The notes: a model not told the origin generated them from the letters alone. A stretch of 64,000 nt of DNA from Streptomyces lanatus (GCF_014655715.1 NZ_BNBM01000018.1:166540-230539), one strand, 5' to 3'. Positions 16,229 to 25,487 are shown, counted from the first letter of the stretch. Translations and numbers: made by a program.

Positions 16229-19051
16229 CTACTGGGAGAACGAGAAGTACAGGGTTCGTCCGTAGTCGCCCGTCGCCGTGGTGGGGGCGCCGCTGGGGCC
16301 GAGCGCGGCCGGCGGGTCGAACTTGGTGCCGATCGCCGGGATGGCGTCGAGGAAGGAGAGATCGCCCTTCGGGAAGGGCGGGGCGGTGTGGCGGGGGTCG
16401 GGTCCGAACCGGGGTGTGAAGAGGCGCAGGTAGAGGTCCTCGTCCTCGGAGACCACGGTGAGACGTCCGGCGGTGGTGTGCAGGGACGCCCAGCGGACGT
16501 CCGCGTGGTAGCCCTTGAACTCCGGGTACACCCAGCCGTCGGCACCGGTCGCGGTGTCGTTGTACTGCTTCGTCCAGACGTCCGTCGCGACGCCGCGCAG
16601 CCGGTTCTTCCACACCCTGTGGGGTCCGTGGCCGAGCCACGTCACGCCGTTCACCTGCGATTCGGGGTGGTCGAAGCCGACGCCGAAGAAGTCGTGCTCG
16701 CCGGTGAGGTGGTAGCGGTAGTCCAACTGCAGCCAGCCGCTGGGGTGCAGATGCCACCGGACGTGGCGCAGGACGCCGGAGTACTCGGCCCGCACCGTGT
16801 AGCCGTTGCCGTCGGGCCCGTGCGTCAGGCGGGTGAGGTCGGCCGTTCCGGTGGTGGGCAGCGGGCCGCGGGACAGCGCGAAGTCACTCCCTCGATGGGT
16901 GACACCGGCCAGCATGCCCGTCGTGGCGTCGAGCGTGACCGTGGTGTGGCGGGATGCGAGGGTGAGCCTGGCGTCCGCAAGCCGGCCGCGTACGGCTGGT
17001 CCCGGGCCCGTCCGTACCAGCCGTCGGGCCTGGTCGGCGGCGGACGCGATGGTCCACGTCCAGCCGCGGATCTCGCGGCCGTCGGCATCGGTGACGGTGA
17101 GCGCCAGGGCGTCGGCACGTCGCCAGCCGGACGGCAGGGGCAGGCGCAGCACTCCTTGCGCGCCGGGCTCGATGTCCGGGGCGGAGGCGTTGCCCTGGGC
17201 ACGCACCGTGTGGCCGTCCCGCCGCTGCGACGGGGTGCGGAAGTCCAGGAGGCGCCAAGTGAACCGGCAGGTACGGGTGTTGGTGAAGGCGTAGTGGTTG
17301 GTGAGGCCGATCCGCCCGTCGAAGTCGTCCGGCAGGCCGGAGGCGAACCGCTCCGGCTCGGCGAGCTGTACGGGAGACCAGATGTCCTTGATCGTGTGGA
17401 AGCTGGCCTCCTTCTCGCGGAAGGGGCCGAGGATGCCGTCGGGTGCGGCATTGCCCGCCACATCGATGGCGCCGCCGAGGTCGTCCCGCACGATGCCCTC
17501 GTCGATCAGTGACCACAGGAAGCCTCCGGCGGAGAGCCGTTCACGGCCCATCAGCTTCCAGTAGTCGTCGAGCCCCGCGCCGGCGCCGCCGTCGTAGAGG
17601 CCGTGGAGGAACTCGGTGGGCATGAAGACGTCGCCCCGTTCCTGGAGGATGCGGCGCGTGCTGTCGTACGTCTCGTAGTGGTCGGTGTTGATGCCGCCGA
17701 AGTTCGCCCAGGGGTGGAGGACGGTGCGCCGCTGGGGGTCGTGGCGGGCGTAGTCACCGTCGAGGGCGGTGTTCCAGCCGCCTTCGTTGCCGTTGCACCA
17801 GAACAGGATCGACGGGTGGTTGACATCACGGGTGACCATCTCGGCGACGAGGGGCCTGCCCGCCGCCTCGTCGTACGACTTCTGCCAGCCGGCCAGTTCG
17901 TCGAGCACGTACAGCCCGAGTTCGTCGGCGAGGTCGAGGAAGTGACTGTCCGGCGGGTAGTGGGACATCCGGACCGCGTTCATGTTCATCTCCCGCATCA
18001 GCAGGATGTCCTTGCGGCTGATGCGCGCGCTGGTCGCCCGGCCGGACGTGGGCCAGATGGTGTGCCGGTTGGCTCCCTTGAGGAGGATCTTGACGCCGTT
18101 GACGTACACGCCGTCGCCGGGCCGGACCTCGACGGTGCGGAAGCCGAACCTCTCGTCGACGCGGTGGACGGTGCGGCGGTCGCCGGCGCGGAGCGCGACC
18201 TCGACGCGGTAGAGGTGCGGGGTCTCCGCCGTCCACTGCCGGGGGGAGTCGACGGTGGTCCTGAGGGTCACCGTCGTGTCGCCGGGAGCGGCGGCCGCGG
18301 TGAACGGGGCGCCGACCGGGCGCCCGGAGAGGTCGGTGACCCGGGCGACGAGACGGTCGGCGGTGCCGGTACCCGACAGATGGGCGTCGATCCGCAGCGT
18401 GCCGTCGGCGCGGGCGTCGACGGCGATGCGCTCGATGTGCTGGAGCGGGAACGCCTCCAGGTGGACGGGGCGGTAGATGCCGCCGAAGTTCCAGTAGTCG
18501 CCCAGGCGTTCGGCCCGGTTGACGGAGTCGTCGGTGGACTCCTTGCTGACCGTCACCTCCAGGAGGTTGTCCTGGCCCGGACGCAGCTTTCCGGTCACCT
18601 CGTGCCGGAACCGGTAGAAGCCGCCGCGGTGGACGGGCCCGGCCGACTCGCCGTTGATCCACACCTCGGTGTCGGTCATCGAGCCCTCGAAGACGAGGAA
18701 GACGCGTCTGTCACGCCAGTGGGCGGGCGGCGTGAAGGTGTGCCGGTAGCGGCCCTTTTCCTCCGGGACCAGATTCCACCCGTAGTTGTACGTACCGTAT
18801 CCGTGGAACTCCCAGTTGGACGGAACCGGGATGCTGCCCCAACTGCCGCTGCGCCGACCGCTGGTGCACAGGAAGTCCCAGTCGACCGGGTGGTCGGCGT
18901 CCTCTCCGGACAGATACAGGCGCTCGGTGCGCGTGGAGGCGTCCGCTGTGTCGGCCGTCTCAGCGGCCCGGGCCGATCCCGCGGGAAGACCTCCGGCGAC
19001 GGCCGCGCCGACGGAGCCGAGGATCAGAACGCCACGACGTGACATTTGCAT
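16229..19051 (-). CDS. Tat-exported glycoside hydrolase family 2 enzyme
   Basis: A 940-residue protein starting MQMSRRGVLILG, a twin-arginine signal, so folded before export. The order of domains is the GH2 sugar-binding jelly roll (about residues 40-210), an immunoglobulin-like domain, the TIM barrel (about 320-600) and C-terminal beta domains resembling the small domain of LacZ. Glu423 in NGNEGG fits the acid/base residue and Glu480 in PTEFLHG the nucleophile. GH2 includes beta-galactosidases, glucuronidases, mannosidases and beta-1,2-glucosidases; the neighbours favour a beta-glucoside or beta-glucan substrate. Start chosen at 19051 (GGAG five bases upstream); 19045 is also possible. A palindrome GAAGCGCTTC lies 86 bases upstream. 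A 112-residue upstream extension of the frame is not credible. Confidence 0.88.
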   Translation of the reverse strand: MQMSRRGVLILGSVGAAVAGGLPAGSARAAETADTADASTRTERLYLSGEDADHPVDWDFLCTSGRRSGSWGSIPVPSNWEFHGYGTYNYGWNLVPEEKGRYRHTFTPPAHWRDRRVFLVFEGSMTDTEVWINGESAGPVHRGGFYRFRHEVTGKLRPGQDNLLEVTVSKESTDDSVNRAERLGDYWNFGGIYRPVHLEAFPLQHIERIAVDARADGTLRIDAHLSGTGTADRLVARVTDLSGRPVGAPFTAAAAPGDTTVTLRTTVDSPRQWTAETPHLYRVEVALRAGDRRTVHRVDERFGFRTVEVRPGDGVYVNGVKILLKGANRHTIWPTSGRATSARISRKDILLMREMNMNAVRMSHYPPDSHFLDLADELGLYVLDELAGWQKSYDEAAGRPLVAEMVTRDVNHPSILFWCNGNEGGWNTALDGDYARHDPQRRTVLHPWANFGGINTDHYETYDSTRRILQERGDVFMPTEFLHGLYDGGAGAGLDDYWKLMGRERLSAGGFLWSLIDEGIVRDDLGGAIDVAGNAAPDGILGPFREKEASFHTIKDIWSPVQLAEPERFASGLPDDFDGRIGLTNHYAFTNTRTCRFTWRLLDFRTPSQRRDGHTVRAQGNASAPDIEPGAQGVLRLPLPSGWRRADALALTVTDADGREIRGWTWTIASAADQARRLVRTGPGPAVRGRLADARLTLASRHTTVTLDATTGMLAGVTHRGSDFALSRGPLPTTGTADLTRLTHGPDGNGYTVRAEYSGVLRHVRWHLHPSGWLQLDYRYHLTGEHDFFGVGFDHPESQVNGVTWLGHGPHRVWKNRLRGVATDVWTKQYNDTATGADGWVYPEFKGYHADVRWASLHTTAGRLTVVSEDEDLYLRLFTPRFGPDPRHTAPPFPKGDLSFLDAIPAIGTKFDPPAALGPSGAPTTATGDYGRTLYFSFSQ

Positions 19052-19136
19052 GACATCTCCAGCTGTCAGGGAACCATCGGGCAGGGAACGGCGGGACGCG
19101 CGATGTAGCCGACGGGGCCCGGTCGGCACCCGTGTC

Positions 19137-19146
19137 GAAGCGCTTC
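19137..19146 (-). promoter_or_regulatory. LacI-type operator candidate upstream of the GH2 gene
   Basis: GAAGCGCTTC is a perfect 10-bp palindrome with the central CG typical of LacI-family operators, 86 bases before the GH2 start. It differs from the sites in front of the ABC importer and the LacI gene, so another regulator may use it. Confidence 0.45.
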
Positions 19147-19340
19147 CGTGCACAAAACCGCAGATCAGAGCACACGCGCGAAACGAAGACGACATTAGGA
19201 GTCGAATGCATCGAACACAAGAGGGCAGCAGAAGCGGCCATGGGCCTTGCAGCGTCAGAACGGGCTTCACCCAAGCCCCGTGCACGCGGAAAGGCGTGCC
19301 TTGACTGGACGTCCGACCGAGCCCAGCGCGACACCGTCGC

Positions 19341-19383
19341 TTCCAAGCTGAGAGCGCGAGTTCGATTCTCGTCACCCGCTCCA
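19341..19383 (+). other. 3' fragment of tRNA-Gly (candidate attachment-site remnant)
   Basis: From the anticodon-loop position TTCC-AA through the T-arm (GCGAG-TTCGATT-CTCGT) to the acceptor strand CACCCGCT and encoded CCA, these 43 bases match the 3' half of a Streptomyces tRNA-Gly, probably of the CCC-anticodon type as I recall it. No D-arm or 5' acceptor strand (expected GCGGGTG) occurs upstream, so it cannot make a tRNA. A tRNA-style terminator follows at 19389. Tyrosine-integrase attachment sites usually span exactly this part of a tRNA gene. Confidence 0.7.
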
Positions 19384-19388
19384 TGCGA

Positions 19389-19413
19389 AACCCCAGGTCA
19401 GGGACCCGGGGTT
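19389..19413 (+). terminator. tRNA-type terminator hairpin
   Basis: AACCCCAGGTC pairs with GACCCGGGGTT (one internal mismatch) followed by TCTTTGTT. This is a common ending after Streptomyces tRNA genes and lies six bases past the tRNA-Gly fragment. Confidence 0.75.
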
Positions 19414-19466
19414 CTTTGTTGTCCAGACCGGTGGGAGGCGCGGGCGCAACGTGCGGACCGGGAAGC

Positions 19467-20888
19467 TCAGATGCTGAAGCGTTCCTTGCCCAGCAGGGGC
19501 CGTACCCGTGACCGGAACCCGCCTGTGCGGAAGGGGCGTTGCAGCAGTCCCGGTCGCAGTTGCTGGGCGAGTGCCGCGGCGATCATGCCCTGGTCGAGTG
19601 CGAGGACGAAGTCGCTGACGCGGCCGGTGGTGACGTTCACGGAGTCGCGGAAGCCATAGCGGTCGTCGTACGCGCCGAAGTCCCGGTCGAGTGCCGTGAG
19701 GTTGGCGAGGGCCTCGTTCGGTGCCTGCGGGAGGGCGAGGAAGGAGGCGTGCGGGGTGACCACGCCGAGGCTGTTGTAGCCGTCCTCCTGCATGCCGATC
19801 GCGTCGACGCCGTACTCGCGGTAGCCGCCTTCGGGGATGTTGGCGGGCGAGAAGCCCCAGTATCCGTACTTGGCCTCGATCAGGCCGTGCTCGATCTGGC
19901 TGCGTACGTAGCGGTGGTGGTTGGTGCCCCAGGAGTGCGGTGACCACTCCGCTTCGGGTACGAACAGCGGCACCATCAGGGCCTCGAACATCGACCCGCC
20001 CCAGGAGGGGACGAGGTTGCGGCCGCGGTAGGTGTAGTGGCCTTCCCACACCCGTACGCCGTCCATCATGGCGTACGCGCCCGCGGGTTCCTGCTCCTGG
20101 CCCATGCCGGGCAGCAGGGTGCGGAAGATGTGCCAGTAGTGGTCGGAGGGCAGCGAGCCGTCGGCGATGCCGAGGTAACTCGCCATGCGGGGTTCGGTGT
20201 TGAGGGCGCCGTAGTGGTGGCCGGTGGGTTCGCCCTTGCCGGGCTTGTCGGGCCAGAAGCCGCCGCGCAGCTGGCCGGGGCCGGCCACCGGGTCGGCCGC
20301 GTCGTAGGGCGTGTAGTAGTACGACCAGTCGGCGTCGTCGAGGAGCGCGGCGATGCGCGGGCGCAGCGCGGGGTCGGCGTCGGCGGCGATCTTCAGGCCG
20401 GTGACCAGCCAGGCGTTGTCGACGGTGGACAGGAACGGGCGGACGGTGTCTCCGTTCTCCGGCCAGGTCGTCAGCACGGAGCCGTCGTGGGCGTCGTACC
20501 AGTTGAACCACCAGCCGTGGGCGCGTTCCAGTTTCTCGACGGCCGCGACCGTGCGGGCGAGGCGGTGGTGCATGGTGGAGCGGGAGATCACGCCGAGGCC
20601 GCCTGCCGCCGCCGTGGACCACAGCCCGCAGGCGATGTTGGTGGGCGAGGTCTGCCGTGAGGGAACGGGGGTGCCGGTGCCGCTGACGTCGATCTTGTCG
20701 GTGGTGAGGCCGAAGTCGGTGGTCATGGCCGTGATCGAGCGGTAGGTCGCTTCGAACCAGGTGCGCAGCGGCGCGGTGTGCGAGGCGGCGCGGGTATCGG
20801 CCGCCGGAGCCGCCGAGGCGATGGGTCCGGTGGCGCAGACGGCTGCTGTTCCTGCGGCAGCGGACGTGAGGAACCGACGACGGTTCAT
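19467..20888 (-). CDS. Tat-exported glucoamylase-like (PF10091, GH144-type) protein
   Basis: A 473-residue protein with a twin-arginine signal (NRRRFLTSAAAG). From about residue 40 it matches the PF10091 alpha/alpha-barrel family: RTWFEATYRSITAM, GWWFNWYDAHDG, STVDNAWLVTGL, the Gly/Trp-rich SWGGSMFEALMVPLF and EYGVDAIGMQEDGYN. Characterised members belong to GH144, endo- or exo-acting beta-1,2-glucanases. Acidic residues such as those in VWEGHYTYRGR could be catalytic, but I cannot assign them. ATG 20888 has GAGGAG ten bases upstream. It lies downstream of the GH1 gene and separated from it by two hairpins, so it may have its own promoter. With GH1, GH2 and an importer it suggests breakdown of a beta-1,2-linked glucan; that is inference. 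Confidence 0.8.
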   Translation of the reverse strand: MNRRRFLTSAAAGTAAVCATGPIASAAPAADTRAASHTAPLRTWFEATYRSITAMTTDFGLTTDKIDVSGTGTPVPSRQTSPTNIACGLWSTAAAGGLGVISRSTMHHRLARTVAAVEKLERAHGWWFNWYDAHDGSVLTTWPENGDTVRPFLSTVDNAWLVTGLKIAADADPALRPRIAALLDDADWSYYYTPYDAADPVAGPGQLRGGFWPDKPGKGEPTGHHYGALNTEPRMASYLGIADGSLPSDHYWHIFRTLLPGMGQEQEPAGAYAMMDGVRVWEGHYTYRGRNLVPSWGGSMFEALMVPLFVPEAEWSPHSWGTNHHRYVRSQIEHGLIEAKYGYWGFSPANIPEGGYREYGVDAIGMQEDGYNSLGVVTPHASFLALPQAPNEALANLTALDRDFGAYDDRYGFRDSVNVTTGRVSDFVLALDQGMIAAALAQQLRPGLLQRPFRTGGFRSRVRPLLGKERFSI

Positions 20889-20963
20889 GCGGGCTCAACT
20901 CCTCGAAGCGGGGCGGGTGAAGGGGCGTGCGCGTGGGGTGAGGGATGGGCTGGACAAGGAGGC

Positions 20964-20999
20964 GGGAGCCGGTGGGGGTCAGGGGTCCCACCGGCTCCC
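20964..20999 (-). terminator. 13-bp hairpin between the GH1 and PF10091 genes
   Basis: GGGAGCCGGTGGG (20964-20976) pairs perfectly with 20987-20999 around a 10-base loop. It is the second of two hairpins after the GH1 stop at 21048. Confidence 0.8.
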
Positions 21000-21002
21000 G
21001 GT

Positions 21003-21045
21003 CACGCGGCCGGGCTCAGCGGGGCAGGGAGCGCCCGGCCGCGTG
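21003..21045 (-). terminator. 12-bp hairpin directly after the GH1 stop
   Basis: CACGCGGCCGGG (21003-21014) pairs perfectly with 21034-21045 around a 19-base loop, two bases beyond the GH1 stop codon. With the hairpin at 20964 it forms a tandem terminator. Confidence 0.75.
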
Positions 21046-21047
21046 TG

Positions 21048-22250
21048 TCAGGAGGCGGCGCGCGGGAGTTCGCGGGTGCGGCCGAGGTTGCCGAGCCAGG
21101 CGGCGGCAGGCTTGGGTGTGCGTTCGAACGTGACCGGGTCGACTGCGATGAGGCCGAAGGTGGGCTTGTAGGAGCCCCACTCGTAGTTGTCCAGGGCACT
21201 CCAGGCCAGGTAGCCCTGAATGTTGAGGCCGTCCCCGATCGCTGCGGCGACCGCTGCGAGGGCGCCGGTGTAGTAGTCGATACGGCGGGTCTCGTCGGCG
21301 GTTGCGATGCCGTTCTCGGTGACGATCAGCGGCATGTCGGGGCCGATGACGTCGGCGGTGTGGCGCAGGGCGTGGCCCACGGCGGCCGGGTAGTACTCCC
21401 ACTGAGTCAGCGTGCGCTCGGCGTCCTCGGGTGCGGGAACGGGGCCGTCGGTGCCGATCTTGGTGCGGGTGTAGGACTGGACGCCGATCCAGTCGTCGCC
21501 GCGGGCGGCTTCGATGAAGACGTCCTCGCGGGGATGGCGGTAGGCGGCGGTGACCTCCTCGGCGCCGGGCAGGGCCTGGTAGACCTGGTTGGCGACGGTC
21601 CAGCCGACCTGGATGTCGGGGTTGACCGCTCGCACCACCTTGACCGCGGCGTGGTGCGCGGCGATGACCGCGTGGGTGGTCTCCTCGTCGGGGGTGGGCA
21701 GTCCCGCCGCCGGGAAGCCCTGATCGCCCGCCTTCGCGGCACCCGCCATCACGGCGATCATGTTGGGTTCGTTGATGGTGCACACGTGGCGCACGCCGTC
21801 GGCGATGATCGGCGCGCACGCCTCGACGTAGCGGGCGAACAGGTCCACGGCCCCGTCGGCGGTGAAGCCGCCGAGGTCCTCGAACCACTGCGGCACGGTG
21901 AAGTGGTGCAGGGTCACCATCGGGCGCAGACCGCGGGCGAGGGCGCCTTCCACCATGCGGCGGTAGTGCGCGATCTCGGCCCGGGAGAAGGTGCCGGGGA
22001 CCGGTTCGATGCGGGCCCATTCGACGCTGAAGCGGTAGTCGGTGAAGCCGAGTTCGGCGAGCAGGTCCATGTCCTGGTCCCAGCGGTGGTAGCTGTCGCA
22101 GGCGTCCAGGCTCGGTTCGGCGATCTTGGCCGCGGGGTCGTGCTCCTTGCGCCACCAGTCGCTGTTGACGTTGTTTCCCTCGATCTGGTGGGCCGCGGTG
22201 GAGGCGCCCCACAGGAAGCCGTCGGGGAAGCGGGTCGCGGTGTGCGTCAT
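21048..22250 (-). CDS. GH1 beta-glucosidase
   Basis: A 400-residue cytoplasmic enzyme without a signal peptide. The N-terminal GH1 signature FLWGASTAAHQIEG is intact. Glu161 in TINEPN is the acid/base residue and Glu312 in VTENG the nucleophile. The family hydrolyses beta-glucosides and related disaccharides by a retaining mechanism. At about 400 residues it is slightly shorter than common GH1 enzymes (about 450). The gene follows the two permease genes on the same strand (92-base gap), the usual place for the intracellular hydrolase of a CUT1 sugar importer, so it most likely cleaves the imported oligosaccharide. The ATG at 22250 has only a weak AGAGA ribosome site. Confidence 0.92.
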   Translation of the reverse strand: MTHTATRFPDGFLWGASTAAHQIEGNNVNSDWWRKEHDPAAKIAEPSLDACDSYHRWDQDMDLLAELGFTDYRFSVEWARIEPVPGTFSRAEIAHYRRMVEGALARGLRPMVTLHHFTVPQWFEDLGGFTADGAVDLFARYVEACAPIIADGVRHVCTINEPNMIAVMAGAAKAGDQGFPAAGLPTPDEETTHAVIAAHHAAVKVVRAVNPDIQVGWTVANQVYQALPGAEEVTAAYRHPREDVFIEAARGDDWIGVQSYTRTKIGTDGPVPAPEDAERTLTQWEYYPAAVGHALRHTADVIGPDMPLIVTENGIATADETRRIDYYTGALAAVAAAIGDGLNIQGYLAWSALDNYEWGSYKPTFGLIAVDPVTFERTPKPAAAWLGNLGRTRELPRAAS

Positions 22251-22342
22251 CGTGCGTTTCTGTCTCTCTGATGTGGGGGCAGGAAGGTCCGGTCGGCGAA
22301 CGTGAGGCGCGGGAGCCGGACGGTGAGATGAAGGGGTGGCGG

Positions 22343-23212
22343 CTACTTCAGGCCGGCGGTCGCGATGCCCTGGGTGAAGTGGCGTTGCAGGGCGATGAAG
22401 ACGACCAGGACGGGAAGCACCACCAGCAGGGACCCGGCCATCAGCATTCCGTTGCCGCCGGCGATGGTGCGGTTGGGGTCGTTGGCGAAGGTGGCCAGGG
22501 CCACTGGCAGGGTGTACTTGCCGGGGTCGTTGGTCGCGATCAGTGGCCAGACGAAGTTGTTCCAGGAGCCGAGGAAGGTGAAGATCGCCAGGGTGGCCAG
22601 GGCCGGTCTGACCAGCGGCAGCACGATGCGGAAGAAGATGTACCACTCGCCGGCGCCGTCGATCCGGGCCGCTTCGAGCAGTTCGTCCGGGACGGACTGC
22701 ATGAACTGCCGCATCAGGAAGACCCCGAAGGCGCCCGCCGCGAAGGGCAGGACGAGCCCGGCATAGGTGTCGATGAGGCCGAGCCTGTTCATCAGCACGT
22801 ACAGCGGCAGGATCAGCAGGTTTCCCGGCACCATCAGGGCGATGAGCACGACGCCGAAGACCTTGGAGCGGCCGGTGAAGTCGAGCTTCGCCAGCGCGTA
22901 GCCGACCATCGAGCAGAACAGCAGATTGGACACGGTCACGAGCACCGCCACGATCAGCGAGTTCATGAAGTACAGCGGCATGTCCAGCTGGTCGAGCAGC
23001 TCGCTGAAGTTGCTCAGGGTCCACTGCGACGGGAGCCACACGGGCGGGCTGGCCGTCAGGTCCTTCTTCGTCTTGAACGCGGAGAGCGCCATCCACAGCA
23101 GCGGTGCCGCCATCACCAGCAGGCCCAGCGACGCGATCACGTACAGCAGCGGTTTGCGGACGCGGCCCTCGCTGCGGCGGCCGGTCGGTGCGGTTGCCGT
23201 GGGGGCGCTCAT
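22343..23212 (-). CDS. CUT1 sugar ABC importer permease (MalG/CebG type)
   Basis: A 289-residue inner-membrane permease with six helices. The coupling motif EAARIDGAGEWYIFFRIVLPL (EAA loop) that contacts the ATPase is present near residue 195. The start is ATG 23212, whose ATGA overlaps the stop of the other permease (23209-23212), implying translational coupling; the much longer upstream frame is a shadow. Together with the other permease and the binding protein it imports an oligosaccharide. No ATPase gene is in the locus. Streptomyces CUT1 importers commonly share the distant ATPase MsiK, so this one probably does too. Confidence 0.93.
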   Translation of the reverse strand: MSAPTATAPTGRRSEGRVRKPLLYVIASLGLLVMAAPLLWMALSAFKTKKDLTASPPVWLPSQWTLSNFSELLDQLDMPLYFMNSLIVAVLVTVSNLLFCSMVGYALAKLDFTGRSKVFGVVLIALMVPGNLLILPLYVLMNRLGLIDTYAGLVLPFAAGAFGVFLMRQFMQSVPDELLEAARIDGAGEWYIFFRIVLPLVRPALATLAIFTFLGSWNNFVWPLIATNDPGKYTLPVALATFANDPNRTIAGGNGMLMAGSLLVVLPVLVVFIALQRHFTQGIATAGLK

Positions 23213-24204
23213 CGGGTGTTGTCCTTCAGCAGTCGGAGCTGGAGCACCGTGATGCCCATGATCACCACGAACAGCACGTACGCCATGGCGCTCGCATAGC
23301 CCATGTGGAAGAAGTTGAAGCCCTCCCGGTACATGTCCAGGGACACGGTCAGGGTGGCGTTGTCGGGGCCGCCCTGGGTCATCACGAAGGGCTCCTCGAA
23401 AACGTTGAGGTAGCCGATGGTGGTGATGACGGTGGCGTAGAGCAGCGTCGGCCGCAGCAACGGCACGGTGATGCGCCGCAGTTCCCCCCAGCCACTGGCC
23501 CCGTCCAGGCGCGCGGCCTCCCGTACCTCGGTGGGGATCGCCTGCAGCCCCGCGATGAACAGCACCATGACGGTGCCGAGGTTGCGCCACACCGCCAGCG
23601 CGATGAGCGAGGGCATGGCCCAGGTCTCGGAGCCGAGGAAGTCCGGTGCCTTCGCGCCCAGTTCCGTGGCGAGGCCCGCGATCAGCCCGTCCGTCGGGTT
23701 GAGCACGAAGCGCCAGACGACGGCGACCGCGACGATGGAGGTGACCACCGGGGCGTAGAAGCCGACCCGGAAGAAGGTCCGGGCCCGGTCGATGCCGTTG
23801 TTCAGCAGGATCGCGGCCAGCAGGCCGAGCAGGACCGTCACCGGTACGCCGACGACCACGAAGTAGGCGGTGTTGAACAGGGCCGTGCGGAACGTGTCGT
23901 CGCCGAACAGGTTCACGTAGTTGTCGAGGCCGACGAACTCCGCCTCCAGTGGCTGCCTGACGTCGCGCACCCCGAAGTCGGTGAAGCTCATCAGGAGCGT
24001 CGCGACGATCGGGAACAGCATGAAGACGCCGAACAGCACCAGGAACGGGGTGGAGAACAGCCAGCCGTGCAGATTGCGTCTGCTCAGCGAGCGGCCCCGG
24101 CTACGCCGCCCCGCCGCTGCGGCCGGAGGCTTCGCGCCTCCGGCCCGGCGGGCTTTCGTCTTGGAGGCCGCGTCGTCGGCGGCCGATCCGGTCACGAGGG
24201 ACAT
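23209..24204 (-). CDS. CUT1 sugar ABC importer permease (MalF/CebF type)
   Basis: A 331-residue permease with six membrane helices after a basic Ala/Lys/Arg-rich cytoplasmic leader of about 45 residues. The EAA motif REAARLDGASGWGELRRI is present near residue 235. GTG 24213 is an alternative start, but it would sit directly on its ribosome site; ATG 24204 is spaced better from GGGG. The gene begins 13 bases after the binding-protein stop. It pairs with the MalG-type subunit to form the transmembrane channel. Sugar specificity is not evident from permease sequence. Confidence 0.92.
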   Translation of the reverse strand: MSLVTGSAADDAASKTKARRAGGAKPPAAAAGRRSRGRSLSRRNLHGWLFSTPFLVLFGVFMLFPIVATLLMSFTDFGVRDVRQPLEAEFVGLDNYVNLFGDDTFRTALFNTAYFVVVGVPVTVLLGLLAAILLNNGIDRARTFFRVGFYAPVVTSIVAVAVVWRFVLNPTDGLIAGLATELGAKAPDFLGSETWAMPSLIALAVWRNLGTVMVLFIAGLQAIPTEVREAARLDGASGWGELRRITVPLLRPTLLYATVITTIGYLNVFEEPFVMTQGGPDNATLTVSLDMYREGFNFFHMGYASAMAYVLFVVIMGITVLQLRLLKDNTR

Positions 24205-24217
24205 CCCGGCCACACCC

Positions 24218-25462
24218 CTACTTCACGAGTCCTTCGATCTCGGACTGCGCCTTGTCCAGGGCCGCCTTCGCAGAGGACTTGCCCTGGGTGACCGCCCCGA
24301 TGGCGTCGTCGACCTTGGCGGTGATCTCAGTGCCCTTGGGCTCGGCCGGGAGGACCTTCGCGGTCTCCGCCTGCTCGCGGAACACCTTCAGGTTCGCGTC
24401 GGTGGCGAGCTCACCCGACTTCCAGGCGGCGGTGTTGGCGGGCAGATCCTTGGTGCGCTGGTACCAGTCGGCCTGGTTCTTGGTGTCGGTGAGGTACTGG
24501 ATGAACTCCTGCGCGGCGGCCTTGTGCGAGCTGTCCGCCGAGACCGCCAGGTTCGCCCCGCCGGCCCACGACACGGAGGCTTTGTCGGCCGGTACGGGAG
24601 CGACAGCCCACTTGCCCTTCAGGTCGGGGAAGTTGTCGTCGATCAGGCCGATGGTCCAGGGGCCGCTGAAGAACATCGGCACGGCACCGCTGTTGAAGTC
24701 CTTCGTGACGTCGTAGCCGGGCCGGAACGTCTTGTCGCTCAGGCCCTTCTTGAAGAGGCCGGCGTAGTTCTCCAGCGCCTTGACGGCCTCGGGGCTGTTG
24801 ACGACGGGCTTACCGTTGTCGTCGAGGACCGCGCCGCCCGCCGAGTACAGGAACGGGTAGAAGCTCTGGACGGCGTCCTGATTGCTCGGCTGGATGTTCA
24901 GTCCCCACTTGGTGCCGGCCTTGTCCTGATAAGCCTCGGCCGCCTTCTGCAGGTCCGCCATCGTGGCCGGGGCGCCCTTGATGCCGGCCTTCTTCGCCAG
25001 GTCGGTGCGGTAGTAGAGGACGCGGGTGTCGACGTACCACGGAACACCGTAGGTCTTGCCGTCGTACGTGCCCTGCTCCCAGGCGGCCGGGAAGAAGTCG
25101 CCCTTCTGGAAGACCTTGGTGTCGACCGGTTCCAGGGCGCCCATGTCGGCGAACTCGCCCAGCCAGCTCGAACCCATCTGCATGACGTCGGGCAGCTTGC
25201 CCGCGGCTGACGCGGCGACCAGCTTCTGGTGTGCCACGTCCCATCCGACCGGGGTCACCTTGATGGTGATGTTGGAGTGGGTCTTCTCGTACTCCTTGGC
25301 GACGTCGACGAGCTTCTCGCCCTCCGCGCCCATGGCCCAGACGGTCAGGGTCTGCTTGGCATCGGCACCGACGTCGTCACCGCCGGAGCCACCGCACGCG
25401 GTGAGGGTGAGCGCGGACGCCACGGTGACGGCGATCGAAGCGGTTCTGGCGGCGTGGTGCAT
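24218..25462 (-). CDS. Sugar-binding lipoprotein of the CUT1 importer
   Basis: A 414-residue solute-binding protein. The signal ends in lipobox LTAC (Cys near residue 22) followed by GGSGGDD, so it is tethered outside the membrane. The body matches family 1 extracellular solute-binding proteins (LTVWAMGAEGEKL, LPDVMQMGSSWLGEF, YGVPWYVDTRVLYYR). ATG 25462 has GAGGAG six bases upstream; a longer frame to 25513 overlaps the operator and is not used. It is the first gene of the importer operon, just downstream of a large LacI-type inverted repeat. It captures the imported oligosaccharide and delivers it to the permeases. From the neighbouring hydrolases I infer a beta-glucan oligosaccharide as ligand. 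Confidence 0.92.
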   Translation of the reverse strand: MHHAARTASIAVTVASALTLTACGGSGGDDVGADAKQTLTVWAMGAEGEKLVDVAKEYEKTHSNITIKVTPVGWDVAHQKLVAASAAGKLPDVMQMGSSWLGEFADMGALEPVDTKVFQKGDFFPAAWEQGTYDGKTYGVPWYVDTRVLYYRTDLAKKAGIKGAPATMADLQKAAEAYQDKAGTKWGLNIQPSNQDAVQSFYPFLYSAGGAVLDDNGKPVVNSPEAVKALENYAGLFKKGLSDKTFRPGYDVTKDFNSGAVPMFFSGPWTIGLIDDNFPDLKGKWAVAPVPADKASVSWAGGANLAVSADSSHKAAAQEFIQYLTDTKNQADWYQRTKDLPANTAAWKSGELATDANLKVFREQAETAKVLPAEPKGTEITAKVDDAIGAVTQGKSSAKAALDKAQSEIEGLVK

Positions 25463-25487
25463 GGACGGCTCCTCGTCGGGAATGGCC

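Noticed and set aside
19052..19384. 111-residue N-terminal extension of the GH2 protein
   Set aside because: Would put the Tat signal in mid-protein and run through the tRNA-Gly fragment.
19300..19384. Complete tRNA gene
   Set aside because: Only the 3' half matches; no D-arm or 5' acceptor strand is found upstream.
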